Source of the DNA: Amborella trichopoda
Lineage: Eukaryota; Streptophyta; Magnoliopsida; Amborellales; Amborellaceae
Reading direction: 5' to 3'
DNA: 64,000 nucleotides
NCBI RefSeq assembly: GCF_000471905.2
Contig: NW_006497610.1
Span: 2,387,020 to 2,451,019, forward strand
Every line of letters begins with the position of its first letter. Position 1 is the first letter of the stretch. Positions 13,501 to 23,807 of this stretch are shown here, in pieces. Below the pieces are notes generated by a model. That model had not been told where the DNA came from. It saw only the letters and a program-made list of their open reading frames with translations, and did not search any database. The position numbers and the translations under genes were made by a program.

Positions 13501-15791
13501 TCACTTAGGGGCATAAGTAGTAATTTCTAGAGTCTTTTATGCCTTTTTATTCACTTAAAGTATTTGATAATCAATGAACGAAAATTCAGCTGCCTTGCCG
13601 CCTAGGCGGCCATTTTTCCAAATCGCCTAAGCGTGGATTAGGCGGTATGTTCTAGGCGGGTCCATCTAGGTGCCCACCTAGGCTTTGTAAAAGGCGGGCG
13701 CCTAGGCGCCACCTCAACCCTTCCTGGAAAATGGCTCTCGGCCATTGGATAAAAACATCAATTTACCCCCTAAATAGCGGGAAAAAAGTTTTTGGGGCTA
13801 TTCTTGCTCCCAAAAACATTTTTACTGAAGTTTAGAGTAAGAAAAATCTTTATAAAAACAAGCTTTGAAGATTTATAGAGAGATTGAAATTTTTTCAACC
13901 TGCTCGAATGGTCACAAAATTTACATATATTAATCCCAATCTTTTAGAGGCTTATAGTGGCCGTAAAAGAGGATATTTGGGAACCAAAACATTTCGGTTT
14001 GGCACGATATCGATACCACTTCAAGAAGGTGTGGGGGTCCAACAAACCGCCAAGGATCTATATATTCATCCCCAAACTTACTTATTAAATAAACAATAGT
14101 CAATTCTATAAACAATAAAATGGGGGGAGGTGTGGAGGGGTCCAACAAACCGCAAGGATCTACCCCTTCCCCAATGCAGGCCACCTTTGTGTATGGGCGC
14201 CTGCCTTTGTGTCTGAGCGCCCGCCTTAGCTCCTAGGCGCCGCATTTGTGTTTTTGAACCTTGTTTATAATAAATGGCCACGATTATATTAGGTGGATGG
14301 CCATGATTAAGTCTTGTTTAGGGTTTTCTTATAGAAGGGATGTACTCAAGCCTAATGGGGGAGGATGTTATGAACTTTTATTCGAAACCCTGGTGCAGCA
14401 AGTGCTCCTTTTATTTTTGGTTTTTGCATCTTTCTCTAGTTTTGGATCTTCCCTATCTTCTTCTTTGCTAAAACTCTAGCTCGAGCTACTAGGTCTGCGC
14501 CATCTTTTTATCTTGAAGTTTGGTTATTTAGGTTACCAGGCACTACTAGTAGGGGAGAATAAGTTAGATATGGCTTCTAAGGAACCGGAAAGAGCAATAA
14601 TTTAACAATCTTCTTTGGATATGTTAAAGGCGCCATTGTCACCTTTGAATTATGTGATCAATATGCCATTCATAAGCCTCAAAACATTAGTATTTTTCTT
14701 TTTTGATGTAAAAAAACATGAGCATAATCATGGTTCCAAAACATGAGTATTTTCTGGATTCTTATATGTTCTCTAGTTAACTTGTTAAATGGAAGATTCT
14801 ATTTCTTGACAAAATGGTGATAAAACTTTAATAACAGGAATGCCATCATATCATCAGTGCCTATATTATTTATGCCATGCATAAGCACCTTAGCTGATCA
14901 GTATTTATTATTTTGAGATTTATTCAAGTGTAATATCAACACCTTGTGAACTATTACAGTTCTTATGTAATTCTTAATATATCTTCTAATATGGATCAAG
15001 GCACATCATGAATGCGGTCATTCTCTACCCTGTCATGGACAGATGCATCTTTTAAACTCTAGGTCCAATAACGGTCATCTTCCAATATGAATTTAATTTT
15101 TTATTATAGAAATATGCTTTTCCGGAACTGTTTTCAAGAACATGTGTTTTGGAGAAATGCATAGGAGAAACAATCACCTTCATATAATGCTTGCCATTTA
15201 TAAAGAAAAAAGAGGTATTATATTGCAATCTAATCGACAGTGGAAAACTATAGGCAGTCAAGGTCATTATGATCCAATGGAATGATGAACCGTGATGAGG
15301 AGAGAGCAGGACCCACCATGAAAGGAAATGAGCTGAATGTTGATGCCTCATTCTCTCCACCTCCATCCATCATTTGCTTGGATCTTTAATGACTGCGAAA
15401 AGCTGCGGTTATCTATGGATTGGAGTAAGTATAACACTTGCTTAAAAAAAATACAATTCACAATGACAAATGAGTGTAGGATCTTTTTGGTGGTTTCATA
15501 TGTTGTGTCTTCTTTTTGGCTTCTTGCAGCTTGCCGTCGGGAGCTGTTATTTGTGGTAAGCCTGTTTTAAAGGCAACTGTGCCTTCTCTCTGTTCTAATC
15601 ACGTCCTAAAAACGCGAAGGAATGTGGCCTTGTCACTTAAGAAGGCGGGCCTTGGCATGCCTTCTTCAAATAAGCATGCCTCGAAATTCCATGTCATGAT
15701 TGCCGAGTATGTGCGCTTTATTCAAGCCAAACGTAGAAGGCTTCGGAATGGGTTCTCTTCTGGGGTATCAGAAATTAAACCCGATACATAG
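4508..15791 (+). CDS. INO80D/KANSL2-like C3H-C3H zinc-finger protein, two exons
   Basis: Exons 4508-5064 and 15530-15791 join at AAGAG|GTTGGT and TTGCAG|C in matching phase to give 272 aa. Residues about 65-145 are charged and probably coiled coil (LLSIYREQYWLLMEELR, then an E/R/K run). Residues 148-210 form the zf-C3Hc3H domain: C148, C153, C161, C164 and H165/H167, then C180, C194, C207 and H210. The splice lies inside this domain, and the joined VIKSLPSGAVICGKPVL reads like plant homologues annotated 'INO80 complex subunit D-like'. A conserved tail follows (KFHVMIAEYVRFIQAKRR, 238-255). The family includes subunits of INO80 remodelling and NSL acetyltransferase complexes, so a nuclear chromatin role is inferred. 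The start has good context (AAGATGG) and lies 180 bp below a TATA box. The 10,465-bp intron is full of transposons; nothing suggests a further coding exon in it. Confidence 0.88.
5065..6988. other. First part of intron 1, no clear element
   Basis: Intron of the INO80D-like gene. The start has plain T-rich intron composition. Parts of 5600-6600 look like low-copy degraded repeat, but no ends or coding remains were identified. Confidence 0.5.
6989..7247. repeat. Tandem array, three units of 83-92 bp
   Basis: Units begin at 6989, 7081 and 7164 with GCCAACAACCTGAG and end with TGTATACTGGGATGTAAGAG. The middle unit is about 9 bp shorter. It lies in intron 1 and has no coding sense. Confidence 0.85.
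7248..9023. repeat. Intron sequence with an 85-bp tandem duplication at 8399-8570
   Basis: GGAACTTGTAAATCAATTAA (8399) recurs as GGAACTTGTAGATCAATTAA (8484), with the following 70 bp also repeated. The rest of this intron stretch shows no recognisable element. Confidence 0.6.
9032..10520. mobile_element. Non-autonomous hAT element, GGGTAC-rich family
   Basis: It starts TAGGGGTGGCAACGGG and ends GTGCCAGCCCTA, an imperfect terminal inverted repeat typical of plant hAT elements. It is flanked by the 8-bp duplication GGTACCAT (9024-9031) / GATACCAT (10521-10528), 7 of 8 identical. Subterminal regions are dense in (A/G)CCCGTACCC and GGGTCGGGT motifs in both orientations. There is no transposase. 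A second hAT element (9473-9946) sits inside it. The element lies in intron 1 of the INO80D-like gene. Confidence 0.85.
9473..9946. mobile_element. Nested non-autonomous hAT element, CCTAGGCGG family
   Basis: The ends CATAGTTCCAAAAAGTGG and (reversed) CAGTGCTTCAAAAAGCAG pair as terminal repeats. The flanking 8-bp duplication is GTTGCAGG (9465-9472) / GTTGCAAG (9947-9954). Both subterminal regions carry many copies of the palindromic core CCTAGG inside GCCGCCTAGGCGG, while the centre is AT-rich. 474 bp, no coding capacity. The relative at 13572-14263 has the same motif. Confidence 0.8.
10725..10840 (+). repeat. Possible tRNA-derived SINE remnant
   Basis: GGTAGCAGCTAGGTTTTCATAG resembles a degraded A-box region and TTAAGTTCCATTCC a degraded B-box. 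An A-rich stretch follows at about 10822-10839. The match is weak. Confidence 0.3.
12368..13430 (+). repeat. hAT-like repeat X, split by a LINE
   Basis: It starts CATTGTTTTAGAATGCGAG, followed by repeated ATGCAG/GATGTGG motifs. The right part (13260-13400, TCACAAATTCGCAATTGCAA and neighbours) is found in reverse complement at 44670-44810, where the same family ends in CAACAATG. The right boundary and target duplication were not resolved. An RTE LINE is inserted at 12691-13251. Confidence 0.5.
12691..13251 (+). mobile_element. RTE-type LINE, 5'-truncated, with 17-bp target duplication
   Basis: A perfect 17-bp duplication, ATTAGAACTTAGAAGAC, flanks it at 12674-12690 and 13252-13268. The 561-bp insert is the 3' end of a plant RTE reverse-transcriptase gene: broken frames read like KFYRT..RP.LLYG.ECW.VK, then VAEMRMLRWMSGKTRR, R.EYLRENLGVAP and LLEGAS. 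It ends in a TGATGATTGATG tail, the short tandem-repeat end typical of RTE elements. Frameshifts and stops make it inactive. Confidence 0.88.
13572..14263. mobile_element. Non-autonomous hAT element, CCTAGGCGG family
   Basis: The ends CAATGAACGAAAATTC and (reversed) CAAGGTTCAAAAACAC pair loosely. The flanking duplication is TTGATAAT (13564-13571) / TTTATAAT (14264-14271). The left subterminal region (13595-13715) carries GCCGCCTAGGCGG and GGCGCCTAGGCGCC motifs; the right one has GCCTAGGCGCC-like remnants. The centre (about 13720-14180) is AT-richer with GTGGGGGTCCAACAAACCGC twice. It sits in the 3' LTR of the 10960-14502 fossil. Confidence 0.78.
14503..15529. other. Last part of intron 1
   Basis: No element recognised. 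The 3' splice site TTTTTGGCTTCTTGCAG at 15513-15529 has a good pyrimidine tract. Confidence 0.5.
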
Positions 15792-16549
15792 TTTATTGCA
15801 GGCTTCTACATGCATTTGTTTACGGAAAATGCAATCTTAAAATCATGTTTCCTTTTGGGGAGCACATTCTTGGATCCAAATCCTGTTCTAGCAACTGGTG
15901 GTTAAAATATATAATGGGTTCTTGCTCATTCAAGCCAAGAGAGGAGGATTCCAAATGGAACTCCGCCCATGAAATACAGTACTGAAATGAATGCAACCTT
16001 ACAAGGAAGCTTGCTGCTCTCAAGAAAGACCGAACTTCTTTGCAGGAATTCAAGAATTTGTATCTGGAAAAGTTTAGCTTGAGCCAATATCAGTAAGTAA
16101 TTCATGCACCCATATCCTGTTTTGGCAACCAGAACATATATGGATTCTCGTACTTTTGATCCGAGTGCAGCCATAACATATGATGCGTCCTCGTACCTAT
16201 TTTCATATGGATCAGAATGTGAAATTGAGGCTCATTTAACAGAATGGGATTTTGAACGATTGTGTGCCCATAGAATTTGGCTGGAATGAGTTCTACGGAT
16301 GAAGCTGATTGAGAGGCAAGGGGACCCAGGTATGATATAGTTACTACAATGGTTGATTAAACTATATTTTCTTTATGTTAAATTTCACTGTCAAGTTCCA
16401 CATGTAATGCTTTTGATCAATGTTCCGTGATTCAGCCAAGTCGAAATGGACTCGGGGGAGTTACTACGACTCGCCCTATAGGTGGGACCGAGTAGGCTGT
16501 ACACCCTAATGTTATATTATAAATATATGTTCATTTTAATGCAAATAAC
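15792..16549. other. Downstream of the INO80D-like stop, probably 3' UTR then unique sequence
   Basis: Sequence of mixed composition without transposon signatures directly after the stop codon at 15789-15791. It probably includes the 3' UTR. A 61-codon open frame at 16104-16289 has no recognisable homology. Confidence 0.4.
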
Positions 16550-16645
16550 ATCTAAGTGTCTTGTTGGCTAGTGTTTGCAGTTTATGGGCCTCATGTTTGG
16601 GGTTCGAACCCCCTCAAACATCACCATAATCTTTTAAATGCATGT
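16550..16645 (+). repeat. tRNA-derived SINE
   Basis: GTTGGCTAGTGTTTGCAG resembles an A-box, and GGGGTTCGAACCCC contains a good pol III B-box (GGTTCGAACC). The spacing is tRNA-like, but no cloverleaf acceptor stem can be formed, so this is a SINE head rather than a tRNA gene. Confidence 0.6.
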
Positions 16646-16676
16646 CCCCCTTTTTTAATTTATGTTCCTAATATGT

Positions 16677-16990
16677 CAGTTTTTCAAAAAGAACCCCGTT
16701 AGACGGGGTTCAATTCTGAGACCTCTTGGGAGACACCCACAAGAGCTGGCCAGCGCACCAATTCGTGCACTGCTTAAAGAATAGCTATATATAGTATCTT
16801 TTCGTCTTTATTTTTATTATTATTTATTTGTTTATGCTACTAATACGACAAGTTTCAAAAAGAAATGCATGTGACGGCGTTCAATCCCATGACCTCTTGG
16901 GAGAGACCCACAAGAGCTAACCAACATGCCATTTCAAGCCTTGTGTAAAAGAATAGGTAAGTTATTTTATTCTTTTTTCTTTTTTATTTT
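16677..16990 (-). repeat. Two tRNA-derived SINE copies in tandem, minus strand
   Basis: Two related blocks (about 16690-16780 and 16865-16955) read on the minus strand as TTGG(C/T)(C/T)AGCTCTTGTGGGT...CCCAAGAGGTC followed by degraded B-boxes (GAATTGAACCCC, GGGATTGAACGCC). The first part mimics D-arm and anticodon-arm sequence. They differ enough to be two insertions or an old duplication. Confidence 0.6.
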
Positions 16991-17141
16991 TATTTTTTTA
17001 TTTTTTTGAAATGGGTTGGACTCGGCTGAGTCCAAGTAACTCACCTCGGCCAGGGGCGAACGGTCGGCTACACGAATACTAGCCCCCCATTTTTATCTAT
17101 TAAAGGCCATACCCCCCCATAAGTCCCTATATCCGTATGTT

Positions 17142-17300
17142 CAGGATTCATGATAAGTTTTGGCAAAATTTTATGTTGGCTGCCTACCTAACACAACCCA
17201 GCCCCTATTCTCGGCCATGGGACATGTTAAGGGAAAGTTTAAGGTCATCACCCTTCTTAGACCAATGGTCGAGACACATTGGCAGCCATATATACTATAT
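17142..17300 (+). repeat. Repeat shared with 37745-37865
   Basis: TTGGCTGCCTACCTAACACA followed by CATGTTAAGGGAAAGTTTAA and TTAGACCAAT matches the block at 37745-37865, where it adjoins an RTE 3' tail. Probably a non-autonomous partner of the RTE LINE. Confidence 0.5.
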
Positions 17301-19420
17301 TCAGCTTAAATTGACTGACACAGGGTCACAGTTAACAATTTCAAAAAAAAAAAAAAAAAAATTGTCTGACAAAGGGTCCAAAGCTCACCAGAACTGGCGG
17401 AAATTTGTAAACCTTTTACATAATATATTTTTGGAGAGTAAAAATCCAAATCTGGTTTGGTTTTGGGCATTTGCCAGGATGGTGTTAACTATTGCAACAC
17501 TATGTCCCTGGTTGGAATCCTTCACTGATCAGAAAAAGAATATCTGTTTTGTTTTTTATTCAAAGTTCAATGGATTACACATTTTTCTGAGACAGTTATT
17601 TATCTTTTTGCAATTATATGTAAGATTGACTTTCTTCTGGTTCTTTCTTGTTCATGTCTTATTTTGTGAATTTCAAGTGAGTGCTAGGATATTTAGGGAG
17701 CTGTTAATGCTTCTGTGTATGCTTTTTTGTTTTTTTTTAGAAATTCAGTTGCAATGCAACAGTCTAGTGCTCTGCTACAATGTTCTTTTTGTATGTGTTC
17801 TTGTTATTATTATGTAGGAGCGTTTTTGCATGGCTTATATACTGTGATGCTCATTCTTCTCATGCAGGTAAACTGCTAGTGGTGAATTTCAACAAAGATT
17901 CTTGGTTGCAGCTTTACACATTATTTTGTCTGGAATATGCTCACTTACTTTTCAACCTCAAAATCAACCATACCCACATACTTTTCGACATCAATGTTAA
18001 CGAGGTCTATGGTCTCATCTCCACGATTTTACGTTATTAATTCTATTGATACAAGAAAAGAAGAAGCGAAAACAGAATTTGAAGGGGATTGTTATGAGAT
18101 TAGGTGTTGGAGTTGCAGAAAACTACATCCCTTATTGACACATTTATTCACTGCAGCTCAAGCCTCCTATATTGGCACTACTGCTGATGCACAAGGACAG
18201 AAGGCTGGTTTGCAATCACTGACCTCTTATCGCAAGTTCCTATTTTCCTTTTCACTTTCTAACAAATTGTAAACAATGGAACCCCGTTGTCGTTCCTATT
18301 TTCCTTTTCAAAAAAAAAATTGTAAACTATTCAAATTATTTTACTGCTGACATGTTTATTTTGATATTTATTCAACTTTCAGTTGTAAAATGAGATTCAA
18401 CTTTCCTGGTCTGAAATCTGCTAATGGAAGCATTTTTGTCAATTTCCAGTTAGTAAAATGGATTTTGTATCATTTCTTACTGACTTTACCACTGCAAAAG
18501 AGAATGACTCGGGATTTTGATAACTGGGTCAAACAATATTTGAACTAATGATGTGATGATTATAGAAAGATAGCAAATCAATGTCACAGTTTGTACATTA
18601 TGATAGCATTTGGGGTTAAAACAGAGTTCCTCTGCCATCCCAATGTCAACAACAGAAATTCACCTCCCCTGTCTGTTGTCGACATCAGATGACTGAGGAA
18701 CTGGCAACAAACTGCTTTAATACCGGATACTATCATAGTATACTTTTCCTAAAATTATACAAACTTGGTGATTGATAGACCAATGATGCTACTGGGGATG
18801 GATGGATTTCAGGTCAACATATCTTTAGTTGAGTTGTTTGCTGTGCTGTTTGTAGGTTCCTTGTCATTTTATTGATGTTAATCTTGTGCTATGACTGGAT
18901 TTGCTAAAACTAGCTATTCCTTGAGAGTTGCATATTTGGAATATGGCAATTTGTTTGTATTTTTCATGGTCATTTCATTTGTACTAATAGCAAACTTCGA
19001 AATAGACTGTAACTGGTTTCAATTTTGCCTATACCAAAAAATAAAACGCCTGTTGGGAATTGGGTTGGGACATCTGTGGATATGGGGGACTGATGCCTCA
19101 ACAAAACGTCCCACCCTCCATTCCCACCTGTTATTTATGAGAAATTTAGTTTCATCTAAATATTGAAGTCAAGTGATTCAATGAAAAAAAAAGAATGGAG
19201 GGATAAAGAGAGGAGGTTGATATATTTATCTATTTGATGTTAGATTTATTAGAAGGGTAGGGTTTATGTGCGTCCAAGGATGCATGTATTAGTTGGTCCA
19301 TCCTTTCAAAATCCTTCATCTTGGAGATGGATTCTGGATTCAAATATAACTTTTCTTAATAGAAAGTTAGGAAAGATATTTTCTTGTTGAGACTTATTAG
19401 ATTTATTAAGAAAGAATTAT
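17301..19420. other. No gene or element recognised
   Basis: T-rich, unique-looking sequence. It has an 18-base poly(A) at 17343-17360 and a short echo of CCTATTTTCCTTTTC around 18238 and 18296. A 226-codon open frame at 17137-17817 is low-complexity and not gene-like. Confidence 0.45.
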
Positions 19421-19424
19421 TATA

Positions 19425-20085
19425 AGGTTTGAAAAGTGGTGATGTAGTTAAGATTAACAGCTAAGAAATACCAAAAAGAGCGCATGTTCGATATCTTGAG
19501 TCAATAATCCAAGAAAATGGAGAGATTGAGGGAGATGTTGCATATAGAATTAGAGTTAGGTGGGCGAAGCGGAGATTCGCAACCGGAGTTTTATATGATC
19601 GCCGCATATCAATGAAGCTAAAAGGGAAATTCTATACGACAACTGTGAGACCAACTATGTTTTATGAGGCGGAATGTTGGGAAGTCAAGAAATAACATAC
19701 CCATAGGATGATTGTAGCTGAGGTGAGGATGGTGAGATAGATGAGTGACAAGACAAGAAGGGATAGAATTTGAAATGAATACATTAGAGAGAACTTAGGT
19801 GTGACTCCAATAGACGATAAGATGGGAGAAAGTAGACTTAGGTGGGCTGGCATGTGCAGCCCAAACTTAGTACAACACCTGTTAGAAGGTGCGAGTTGGT
19901 TCAAACGGAAGGCTCAAAAAGGGTTAGGCACAAAAGGACATAGTTGGAAGTAGTGAGGGTATGGCCTCCGCCTCATTGAGGGTATGGTCCTTGAGAGCAG
20001 GATGGCAAAACTAAGACTCATATAGCCGATCCCAAATAGTTGGAAAAATGCTCTGATGATGATAATGATGATGATGATTATTTTT
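19425..20085 (+). mobile_element. RTE-type LINE, 3' fragment
   Basis: Broken frames encode the end of an RTE reverse-transcriptase protein: DVVKIN, SIIQENGEIEGDVAYRIR, VLYDRRISMKLKGKFYTT, VRPTMFYEAECW and LLEGASWF. The 3' UTR has AGCCGATCCCAAATAGTTGG and ends in (GAT)n at about 20055-20078. It reaches further 5' than the copy at 12691-13251. No target duplication was found. Inactive. Confidence 0.82.
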
Positions 20086-20099
20086 TTCAAATATGTGAA

Positions 20100-20940
20100 A
20101 GTTTAGGAATCCTTTGGACGTGAGATAGGAGATTGTAGTATGGTTAGAATTTCTCTTTAATTTTTCATATACATATAAGCATTGGGAAAATGAAAAGATA
20201 GAGAGATTTGAATTATATTTTGGGCTTGTGAGGGGTTCTTGTGAGTCATTTCACTTGCAGTCTCTAAAAGAGCATAATGTCTTACAGCCTTTTCTTTTTT
20301 TTTCTTTTTAGTTTTATAACTCTGTCTCTCTCTCGCTCTCCTACCTTCATCATTTGGTATCAAAGCCTAGAGAATGATCTGTACAACATGAGGACATTGA
20401 AACCACATGCAGAAAAGATGGATCCAGTTTGGGAGTGCGTGGCTCAAATACTCGAGAAATTGCAAAGGGACAATTGCGAAATAATCAACAGATTAAGGCA
20501 GCACATGGAACAAGTAACCCATGATCACGTGACAGGTCAGGAATCAATCCCTAATCAAAACAATGACCAAAGGTCACAACAAATTCAGGTAGCTGATTCT
20601 TCTGTAAGACATGAAATATAAGTGAATGTTAGTCTCTCATAATTACATAGCTCGGCAGCTACACTTCAACTTTGTGAAGTCAATTTCAACCATCGAAATT
20701 CGGTGTGAAACAGGTGAAGACTTCCTATTGGAATAGAGTGAAGGAGACCGTGAAGGAAAATTTTTGAAGTCTGTAAGCTTGAGGACGAGCGTCTCCCAAC
20801 CCTGCCAGAGTGGTGCAATCATGGAATAAGGGTACAAATTATTTTTGATTTATTATGTTTGAGATCAGAAATATATTAGGTTTTGCATTTGTAGAGAATT
20901 TAGGATTACAATTAGCAGCTTTATTTTGGGTAGGATAAGG

Positions 20941-21006
<66 letters not shown>

Positions 21007-21060
21007 ATAATCTCTCATAGTCTCACCTGTGAAAATTATCTCGATCAACATGAACATTCA
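20100..21060 (+). mobile_element. Fossil LTR element remnant (gypsy-like)
   Basis: A primer site of the Met-tRNA type (TGGTATCAAAGC) lies at about 20355, followed by a short gag-like beginning. A polypurine-side block, CTTGAGGACGAGCGTCTCCC (20782), is close behind, so most of the interior is absent. Flanking sequence is likely LTR, but LTR limits are unclear. A defective fossil. Confidence 0.55.
20941..21005. repeat. Compound microsatellite (TA)n(GA)n
   Basis: About 23 bp of TA repeats run directly into about 41 bp of GA repeats, ending at GAGAGCATAAT. Confidence 0.95.
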
Positions 21061-21825
21061 AAATCCTATTAGCTATTGTTTTATTTTGGACAGTGCCACA
21101 TGTTCCTGAGGCAATGATCGCTGCATAACGGTGGATGTAATTTATGCATATCTGTAAGGCAGCTTCTAAAGGGTCCTTGTTTGATCATTGATAGAGTCAA
21201 CAACTTGGAAACCCATGCGCTACGGAGGGGATATTGGGACGGTTATGCAATGAGTTAGGCCTCAGGGGAGAGAAGAGAGTGGTTTCCTGTCTCGCAAGAT
21301 GGTTTTACAATGAGATTAGGAAGGGCCTTGTGACTTCGGTGGTGTTGGAGCTCAATTCAGGCTGATCAGGTGAGGAGGGCCTCCTGAGTTTCCTGCACCA
21401 CCCTTCTTGTTTGTACTTGAAGCAAGTTTTCAAAGGAGTTGGTTGTTGAAGTCATAGTTCTTAGGGACTGGTCTGACAGGCTACAATCCTTTTTAAGGAC
21501 TTCCTAATTTTCTTTTTGTTGAAGGTTGATAAGTTGTTTTTTACCATAAATTGGCTTTGATTTTTTAAGTTCTAAGAAGAAAAATAATCATGTGATCTGA
21601 AACCTTTGGGAAGTGAAACAAAAAACACAATTTTTATATTGTGCGTGTTTGGTATTGTTAATTTTAGTTTTTAGTTCTGCATTTTTATGGTTATGTGTTT
21701 TTGTAGGCTTTGAATATTTTATATGTTAGTTGTAGCCTTCCAGAGGGCATTATGTTTGTGTTCCATGACATATAGCTTCTATTGGTGCATTGGAGTGCAT
21801 TCTTCCATATGGGTGATATTTTTTT

Positions 21826-23100
21826 TTTGAACGTATTCACTATTGTATATTATTAAGGTAAAGAGTGTGGTGTAAGCCAACAAAAGATATACAACAAAAG
21901 GCAGCCTAGTGGTTGGAAAGCCAAAAACCGAAAAAACCACAATAGGCAGAGAGTGACTAGTCTCCTGTCATTGCTGCTCCTTCTCTAGCAAGGGCATCTG
22001 TGACGTGGTTCGCAACCCGCCAAATAAGAGTCTGTGAAACCAGAATAGACCTGCATATGTGGAAGTTCTCATCAAAGGCGTGGGCTAGTCTCCATGGAGG
22101 TGTTGCCACCCCTGGGACCCAAAGAATAACATTTCTAGAGCTTTATTCTACTATTAGATGGGTGCTCCAGAGAGAGTTGAAAAGTTTGAGCCCTTTTAGG
22201 GGGGTGACAGCTTCAGCCGTGGTGGAGTCGGCTTGGCCGATGGGTTTGGCAAAGGAGGAAAGGAAGGTGCCTAAATGGCCCCTTAAAATGCCTCCGATGC
22301 TGACGGGACCGGGGTTGCTGAGGAGCAGCCTTTGAAGTAGAGCTTGGTCTTGTCTTGATCTTGGGGTCTTCAAAGGGACGATCGAGGATGTCGTTTGGCC
22401 AATTGAGGAGGAAGGCAGAGGTAGGGAGAGGCTTGAAGAGCTTGTGATTAGAGGCCCAAAAGATGACCTTAGATCCGATGCTGTCCCTGAGGGGGTGGAT
22501 ATGAGAGAAGCGACCTTGGAAGATGCGGTTATTTCACTCGATCCATATCGCCCACAGGGTGGCTGCTATGGAGACCTTCCACAGGAGGATGCTTGAATAG
22601 GCCCATGGGAGGAACTTTGCCATCTCGAACAGTTGGGACACTGACCTTGGAGTAACTCAAGACCAGTTGAAGAGGAGAAGGGTATCCTTCCAAAGTGTGT
22701 GGGCTATACTGCAGTGGGTGAAAAGGTGAGGATTGGACTCCTCATCTTCCATGCACATGATGCAGCGGTTTGGGGTAGTCATGCCCCTTCTGCGAAAGCT
22801 GATCAACAGTCAATGCTCTTTCGGAGAGTGCGATTGAGCAGAAATATTGGATTTTGGGGGAAATAAAGGGCTGCCAGGCCTTGGCTACAAGAGTGGGAGG
22901 GGTGAACAGGGGTAGAGGAGGATTGAAGTTTATGGTAGAAGGAGCTGTCTGAGGTGAGGGACCAGATGGTTTTGTCTAGTCCATGGGGGAGAGGTAGACA
23001 GAATGTAAGAGGCTTGGGCTTGAAGGAAAGCAAGGGTCTCACTGTCAAGGAGATTTCCATGGATGGGTTCCAAGAACGGGAGGCTCCTAGAGGTTGGAAG
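21826..23100 (-). mobile_element. L1-type LINE, 3' end, minus strand
   Basis: Read on the minus strand, broken frames carry a zf-RVT-like domain: DKTIWSLTSD.SFY, then RRGMTTPNRCIMCMEDEESN and PHLFTHCSIAHTLWKDTLLL. After a 3' UTR, a poly(A) appears as the T-run at about 21821-21830. Several stops and frameshifts; the 5' part, including the reverse transcriptase, is missing. Confidence 0.78.
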
Positions 23101-23135
23101 GAGTTGGCAACTTAGATGTTGGGGTCTCTAGCAAG

Positions 23136-23740
23136 ACGAAAAAGGGTGGGAAAAGGCCTCTCAGGGGAAAATGGACGATCCAGAGGTTGGGCCAGATCCT
23201 TATGTTATTTCCCACTAGCAAGTCCATTATGGATGGGCTTGCTCGAGTTGGGGAGCAGCACCAAAAGGTCGGCTACTCCTTGGATTGGAATTTGGATGGT
23301 CATGCCATTTGGGTAGTCATATTCAAAATGCCATTTTGGTAGTCATATTCAAAATGCCATTTTGGTAGTCATATTCAAAGTGGGATGTGCTTGCTGTAAG
23401 TTGAAAGCAGCACCACATAGTGGCTGCTCGTAGGATTCAAATTTGGGTGGTTGGATTTGACTCGGGGTGGGAAAAGGTCTCTCAGGGGAAAATGGATGAT
23501 CCAGAGGTTGGACCAGAACCTTATGTTATTTCCCACTAGCAAGCCCATCGTCTCTATGGATGGGCTTGCTCGAATCGAGGAGCAGCACCACAACGATGGC
23601 TACTCCTTGGATTCGAATTCCGATGGTCATGCCATTTGGGTAGTCATATTCGAAGAGGGATGGGCTTGCTGCAGCACCACATAGTGGCTGCTCGTAGGAT
23701 TCAAATTTGGGTGGTTGGATTTGACTCGGGGTGGGCTTTC
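23136..23740. repeat. Tandem duplication of about 330 bp
   Basis: GGTGGGAAAAGGCCTCTCAG (about 23136) recurs as GGTGGGAAAAGGTCTCTCAG (about 23465), and the following ACTAGCAAG...GATGGGCTTGCTCGA and TCATGCCATTTGGGTAGTCA blocks repeat too. The first unit also has a 3x short repeat of GCCATTTTGGTAGTCATATTC-like sequence (about 23302-23380). It adjoins the 5' side of the L1 fragment. Confidence 0.8.
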
Positions 23741-23786
23741 TCTAAGTTCCATTCCAAATCCCACACCCTCTCCGTCACCAAACACA

Positions 23787-23807
23787 ATCCCCCCCCCCCC
23801 CCCCCCC
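23787..23807. repeat. Poly(C) tract
   Basis: An interrupted run of about 20 C, then CCCCC after one A. Length is likely to vary and to be misread by sequencing. Confidence 0.9.

Larger units (their letters stand above)
10960..14502 (+). mobile_element. Fossil LTR element (gypsy-like, non-autonomous), with nested insertions
   Basis: The 5' LTR is about 10960-11327. A Met-tRNA primer site (TGGTATCAAAGACC) starts at 11331. The 3' LTR runs from about 13433 to 14502 and is interrupted by a hAT element at 13572-14263. The LTRs share matched blocks such as AGCTACTAGGTCTG near their ends. The interior lacks pol and is further broken by a hAT-like repeat and an RTE LINE. It is an old, clearly defective fossil. 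A short interior reading frame (about 11716-11946) resembles that of the element at 46860-48760. Confidence 0.75.

Noticed and set aside
16104-16289. Possible third coding exon of the INO80D-like gene
   Set aside because: The preceding exon already ends with a stop at the expected point of the family, and the 61-codon frame shows no similarity.
16590-16625. Candidate tRNA gene with GGGGTTCGAACCCC
   Set aside because: It has a good B-box but no complementary acceptor stem or normal anticodon arm; treated as a SINE.
17137-17817. 226-codon open frame on the plus strand
   Set aside because: Low-complexity F/L-rich translation with a poly-Lys from an 18-base A-run and no domain. It begins in a known repeat.
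22000-22335. 111-codon plus-strand frame
   Set aside because: Antisense to the L1 fragment at 21826-23100.
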